Shown one piece after another: positions 5,115 to 8,080 of a stretch of 8,080 nucleotides of DNA. Source of the DNA: JBBSUX01 sp038234045 (GTDB lineage Bacteria; Pseudomonadota; Gammaproteobacteria; Burkholderiales; Burkholderiaceae_C). The stretch covers positions 1 to 8,080 of the forward strand of contig JBBSUX010000163.1 of NCBI GenBank assembly GCA_038234045.1, written 5' to 3'. The translations under genes and the position numbers were made by a program. The notes under the pieces are model-generated. The model searched no databases, was not told the origin of the DNA, and saw only the letters and a list, made by a program, of their open reading frames with translations. Each line of letters begins with the position of its first letter. The first letter of the stretch is position 1.

Positions 5115-7765
5115 CACCAATCCTCCCGTACAGCGAGCACAGCGTTGCGCCCGGCGGCTGCTGCGCCAGCGATACGTGCGGTGATGGTGCCCGCCGCAAC
5201 GACGGCCGCGGCCAGTAGCGCCAGGCGCAGCGCAGGGAGCTCAAGCTCCATCGTCCAGTGAAAACTTTGCGGGTTCACCACCTTCACCAGCACCACGGCA
5301 ACCGCCAGGCCCAGCGCCAGTCCTGCGGCTGCGCCCAGTGCAGTCCAAGTGGCGCCTTCGGCGGCGACAACGGTGAGAATTTGCCTGCGCGTGAGCCCCA
5401 GATGCGCCATCAGGCCGAACTCCTTGCGGCGCGCCAGAACCTGGGCGCCGAAGCTCGCGGCCACCCCGAACAACCCGATGCCGATCGCTACCGCCTGCAG
5501 CCAGTAGGTGACCGCGAAGCTGCGGTCGAAGATCCGCAGCGATGTCGCGCGCACGGTGCCGGCCGAAGTGAACTGCAGAAGACTGGCGTCCGCGCCTTCT
5601 TTTGCCACTTCCGCGCGCACCGCAGCCTGCACATCCGCCTCCCGTGCGGAAGGCTCCAGCCACAGCGCCAGATCGTTGGCACGGTCGTCGCCTGTGAGCC
5701 GCGCATAGTCGGCGCTGTCGATCACCACGGCGCCGAACTGCCGGGCATAGTCTCGCCATACACCTGCTATGAAAAAGAGTGCTGATTGCGATTGTGAAGA
5801 TTGCGCTAGCGACCTGAAAGATGCTGAAAACTGTGGGAATGCATCACCGGGCTTCACATGGTAGAGCTGTGCCACCGCTTCGCTGATGTAGATGCCGACG
5901 TGGCCCCGCGGAACCGCCAACGCCGTGTCCAGCAACGGAAGGTTGGTACCAGCTCCGCCAGTCGCCGTAGCGTGCAGCGGCCGCGCCAAGAGCGTGATGG
6001 CAGGCAGATCGGGCGCGAGTTGCAGCTCTCGGCTGCGCAATGTTTCGAGCCGCGCCACGCCGGGGACCCTGGCGACGGCGTGAGCCAGCGCCGGGGTGAA
6101 CGCCGCCATGTCACCAGCTGACCGCCCTTCTGCGGTTCGCACATAGAGCGCGGCCGGTACCACCGCGTCCAGCCAGTGCAGCATGGAGGTGCGAAAGCTC
6201 GCCACCATCACAGTCAGCGCCACCGCGAGAGCCAGCGCTGCCACCACGCCGCCTACAGCCACGGCCGCAACGCCGCGCATCCGGCGCGCCCGCTCCACCG
6301 CCAGCAGCGGCAAAAGACGAGTGCGCAGCAAAGGCTGCAGGCGATCGAGCAGCAGCGCCACCAGCCAGGGCAGGGCGGTAATGCCGCCGCACAGCAGCAG
6401 TGCCACCGAGAAATACGCCGCAATCGGCAAGCCGGCAACCGGAGGTGCGAAGGCGAGTGCGACGCCCGCCGCCATCATCAGAATAGGCCAGCGCGCAAGC
6501 GTGGCGGAGCCACCGCCCGGCGCCGCAAGACCGAGTCCTTTCAAGGCTTGCGCCGGTGGCAGCTGCATGGCGGTGCGAGCGGGCCACCAACCGCCCACGA
6601 GCGCCGCAGCTACGCCCAAGACACCACAAACCAGGGCGGCCAGCGGGCTGAAATGCAGGGCGGGGCGCGCACCCGCGCCGAAATAGCCACCGCCCAGATC
6701 GCCTCCGAGTACGCGCAGCGCGAGTGCTGCCAGTCCGTTGCCGAGCAGCACACCCGCAATGCTGCCCACCACGCCGAGCAAACCGGCTTCAGCCAAGACC
6801 AGAGCGCCACGCTGCCGAGGCGTCAGCCCCAACACACCGAGCAGCGCGAACTGCGGCGTGCGTTGCGCCACGCCAAGCGCCAGCACGGAAAACACCAGAA
6901 AGCCACCGGTAAAAAGCGCGACCAGCGCCAGCACCGTGAGATTGACGCGATAGGCGCGTGAGAGCCGGTCAACTTGCGTATTCGCATCGGCTTCGGTAGT
7001 TGCCGTTACGCCTGATGGCCACCCAGGGCGGGCAACGAGCGCTGCTGCAACTGCGACCGCATCGGCGCCAGGCGCCAAGCGCAGATCGAGGCGGGAGATG
7101 CGGCCATCCATACCGAAAAAATCCTGCGCTGCGGCAATGTCCATCACCAGCAAAGCACCTCCGCCTGCGGCGATGCTCCCAGCAATGTGTACCGGCCGCA
7201 AGCTCAGGCCGCTTTGCAGTTCGACGTCGAATGGTGGTTCCGCCACGGGCACAGGATCTGTCGAAGGCGCATCCGCCCTCTTCGGTCCAGCATGCAGCGC
7301 CTGCAGTGCCTGCAGCGCTGCCGCGTTAGCAAACACCGTGTCGGGCGCAAAGATCGCAAGCCGATCTACGCCTGCTGCCGGGCGCATGGCCAGCGCGCGT
7401 GCAACTTGCGGAACACTCAGCGCGTCCACGCCCAACACCCGCCCAGCAGTACCTTGCGCGCTGCCAGGCAACTGCATCACCGAACGGACTTCCAGCACCG
7501 GGCTTGCCAATGTGACCTGTGGGTTCTGCAAGGCAATGTCGATGGCGCGATCGTCGAAGTCGCGTTGCGCAGCGCGCATCGAAAGATCGGGCCGACCGTC
7601 TACTGCGCGCACGGCGTGAGAAAACTCGTCCAGCGCCGATGCGTTGATCAGATGCACCGACAACGCCAACGCCACGCCGAGCATTACGGCCACACCAGCG
7701 GCTGCGTGGCGCCATGGGTGTGCGCGCAACTCCGGCCAGGAAAAAGTGGTCAGCAGCGTGCGCAT
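5114..7765 (-). CDS. FtsX/MacB-type ABC transporter permease, large tandem form
   Basis: This is a predicted inner-membrane permease of 883 residues, of the FtsX-domain class used by MacB- and Lol-type ABC systems that move lipids, lipoproteins or peptides out of the membrane. Approximate membrane segments are 20-40, 275-299, 321-350, 374-396, 427-446, 448-474, 498-523, 753-778, 796-829 and 845-864. Extracytoplasmic domains at about 45-270 and 525-750 each precede an FtsX repeat. The cytoplasmic turns QRTPQFALLGVLGLTPRQ (301-318) and ARRKEFGLMAHLGLTRRQ (778-795) are the typical ATPase-contacting loops, present twice, so the gene looks like a fusion of two permeases. Start: ATG at 7765, since the family begins close to TLLTTFSWPELR; a TTG at 7780 is possible. 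No good Shine-Dalgarno site is visible. It is coupled to the AttH-like gene. No ATPase gene is adjacent in the window. The substrate is unknown. Confidence 0.88.
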   Translation of the reverse strand: MRTLLTTFSWPELRAHPWRHAAAGVAVMLGVALALSVHLINASALDEFSHAVRAVDGRPDLSMRAAQRDFDDRAIDIALQNPQVTLASPVLEVRSVMQLPGSAQGTAGRVLGVDALSVPQVARALAMRPAAGVDRLAIFAPDTVFANAAALQALQALHAGPKRADAPSTDPVPVAEPPFDVELQSGLSLRPVHIAGSIAAGGGALLVMDIAAAQDFFGMDGRISRLDLRLAPGADAVAVAAALVARPGWPSGVTATTEADANTQVDRLSRAYRVNLTVLALVALFTGGFLVFSVLALGVAQRTPQFALLGVLGLTPRQRGALVLAEAGLLGVVGSIAGVLLGNGLAALALRVLGGDLGGGYFGAGARPALHFSPLAALVCGVLGVAAALVGGWWPARTAMQLPPAQALKGLGLAAPGGGSATLARWPILMMAAGVALAFAPPVAGLPIAAYFSVALLLCGGITALPWLVALLLDRLQPLLRTRLLPLLAVERARRMRGVAAVAVGGVVAALALAVALTVMVASFRTSMLHWLDAVVPAALYVRTAEGRSAGDMAAFTPALAHAVARVPGVARLETLRSRELQLAPDLPAITLLARPLHATATGGAGTNLPLLDTALAVPRGHVGIYISEAVAQLYHVKPGDAFPQFSASFRSLAQSSQSQSALFFIAGVWRDYARQFGAVVIDSADYARLTGDDRANDLALWLEPSAREADVQAAVRAEVAKEGADASLLQFTSAGTVRATSLRIFDRSFAVTYWLQAVAIGIGLFGVAASFGAQVLARRKEFGLMAHLGLTRRQILTVVAAEGATWTALGAAAGLALGLAVAVVLVKVVNPQSFHWTMELELPALRLALLAAAVVAAGTITARIAGAAAAGRNAVLAVREDW
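5121..5127 (-). promoter_or_regulatory. Ribosome binding site of the AttH-like gene
   Basis: On the minus strand GGGAGGA lies inside the last codons of the permease gene, 6 nt before the ATG at 5114. It selects that ATG over the TTG at 5120, which would sit directly against the site. Confidence 0.8.
5766..5814 (+). repeat. Probable diverged dispersed repeat inside the permease gene, copy B
   Basis: This stretch aligns without gaps to 3694-3742 at 26 of 49 positions, including the shared CTAT, AGCT-like and TGCG blocks and TGCGC.AG..ACC at the end. It also carries a direct repeat GATTGCG (5784-5790 and 5799-5805). It is more AT-rich than its surroundings. On the minus strand it encodes, in frame, about residues 651-667 of the permease, a Ser/Gln-rich stretch reading RSLAQSSQSQSALFF. 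Related permeases, from memory, go from a GD turn to AGVWRDYARQ with a shorter linker. The alignment is visible; the insertion event is inference. Confidence 0.35.
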
Positions 7766-7828
7766 CAACCGATTGTGCAAGGCCTCGGCTTAGCTTACTG
7801 GGCCGGGGCCTTTACATCGGTCCGTAAT
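7766..7828. other. Short region between permease start and transposase remnant
   Basis: About 63 bp separate the permease ATG from the probable IS end. I see no ribosome site, no clear promoter and no recognisable remnant of an ATP-binding gene. It is the likely site where the operon's upstream part was lost or moved apart. Confidence 0.4.
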
Positions 7829-8080
7829 TGTCGCATCCCGGACGATCAAAGGGTTGCTTGTGGAACAGATGCGGGTGCTGCTGATGCCAGTGTTTCATGG
7901 TTTGCATGGGAGTCTTGCTGCCGAGCGGTGACTGGGGTAGCTGGTGGTGGTTGTAGAGGGCCATAACGCAGCAGCGTCTGCTCCAGATCTTCACTGCTGC
8001 TGAAGCGGTGGGTCTTCAAGACATCGGCGATGCGGCCATTGAAGCGCTCGACCATCCCGTTGGTCCGGGGCGTTCTGGGC
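7812..8080 (-). pseudogene. IS481-family transposase, C-terminal part with frameshift
   Basis: This is the end of a DDE (integrase-core) transposase gene that runs out of the window at 8080. The first frame reads RTPRTNGMVERFNGRI, then ADVLKTHRF and SSSEDLEQTLLRY, down to about 7963. The E of VERFNG matches the third catalytic acid of the DDE triad. Homology then continues in another frame: ALYNHHQLPQSPLGSKTP, then MQTMKHWHQQHPHLF and KQPFDRPGCD. Between TAT (7965-7963) and GCC (from 7961) only one nucleotide remains where the family has a full codon, so a 2-bp deletion is most likely. An extra CAC codon in NHHQLPQ may be a triplet duplication. The stop is TAA at 7812-7814. Family assignment is good. 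Whether the frameshift is real or a sequencing error is open, and the 5' part cannot be seen. Confidence 0.8.
7829..8080 (-). mobile_element. IS481-family insertion sequence, one end
   Basis: The plus strand reads TGTCGCATCCCGGA from 7829, overlapping the codons for the transposase end PGCD. IS481/IS3-type elements usually begin with TGT and often end within or next to these final codons, so the element boundary is probably at 7829, with the stop codon supplied by flanking DNA. The other end and the target duplication lie outside the window, so the boundary cannot be confirmed. Confidence 0.4.

Noticed and set aside
6176..6961. 261-codon open frame antisense to the FtsX permease gene
   Set aside because: The product is extremely rich in Gln, Arg, Ala and His with no domain, as expected for the antisense of an Ala/Leu-rich membrane protein.
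7766..7828. Remnant of the missing ATP-binding gene
   Set aside because: No frame in this short stretch shows any ABC ATPase motif; only outside sequence could show it.
1..8080. CRISPR array, tRNA, rRNA or a defence system
   Set aside because: No regularly spaced repeats, no tRNA- or rRNA-like segment and no nuclease, toxin or helicase domain were seen.

Overview
The window is GC-rich DNA from a proteobacterium, most likely a betaproteobacterium of the order Burkholderiales. Comamonadaceae-like is my best guess. The clues are the branched-chain-amino-acid-type (HAAT) transporter gene set, the large FtsX-type permease paired with an AttH/CrtC-like lipocalin gene, an IS481-type transposase remnant, and two short imperfect repeats resembling a dispersed repeat I associate with Comamonadaceae. 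The organism was not identified by any search.

Positions 1-3686, plus strand: four genes of a HAAT-family ABC uptake system. The window opens inside the LivF-type ATPase gene. It continues with a periplasmic substrate-binding protein, a LivH-type permease and a LivM-type permease. The LivG-type ATPase is presumably upstream of the window. A strong 12-bp hairpin lies 10 nt after the stop of the binding-protein gene and may set the excess of binding protein over permeases. The substrate cannot be read from sequence; leucine-type transport is only the family archetype.

Positions 3687-3836: short intergenic region between convergent genes. It holds an AT-rich inverted repeat and a perfect 8-bp hairpin, probably both parts of one dispersed repeat unit.

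Positions 3837-7765, minus strand: a translationally coupled pair, consisting of an 883-residue, roughly ten-helix FtsX/MacB-type ABC permease followed by an AttH/CrtC-like lipocalin-domain protein. The pair resembles the permease and AttH parts of an AttEFGH-type system, probably handling a lipid or other hydrophobic ligand at the cell envelope (inference). No ATP-binding subunit is next to it in the window. A second, diverged copy of the repeat appears to sit in frame inside the permease gene.

Positions 7812-8080, minus strand: the 3' end of an IS481-family transposase gene with a frameshift, whose probable element end lies about 64 bp upstream of the permease start codon. The insertion may have separated the permease from its ATPase gene or promoter. 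Apart from the short intergenic stretches named here, the window is filled with coding sequence.
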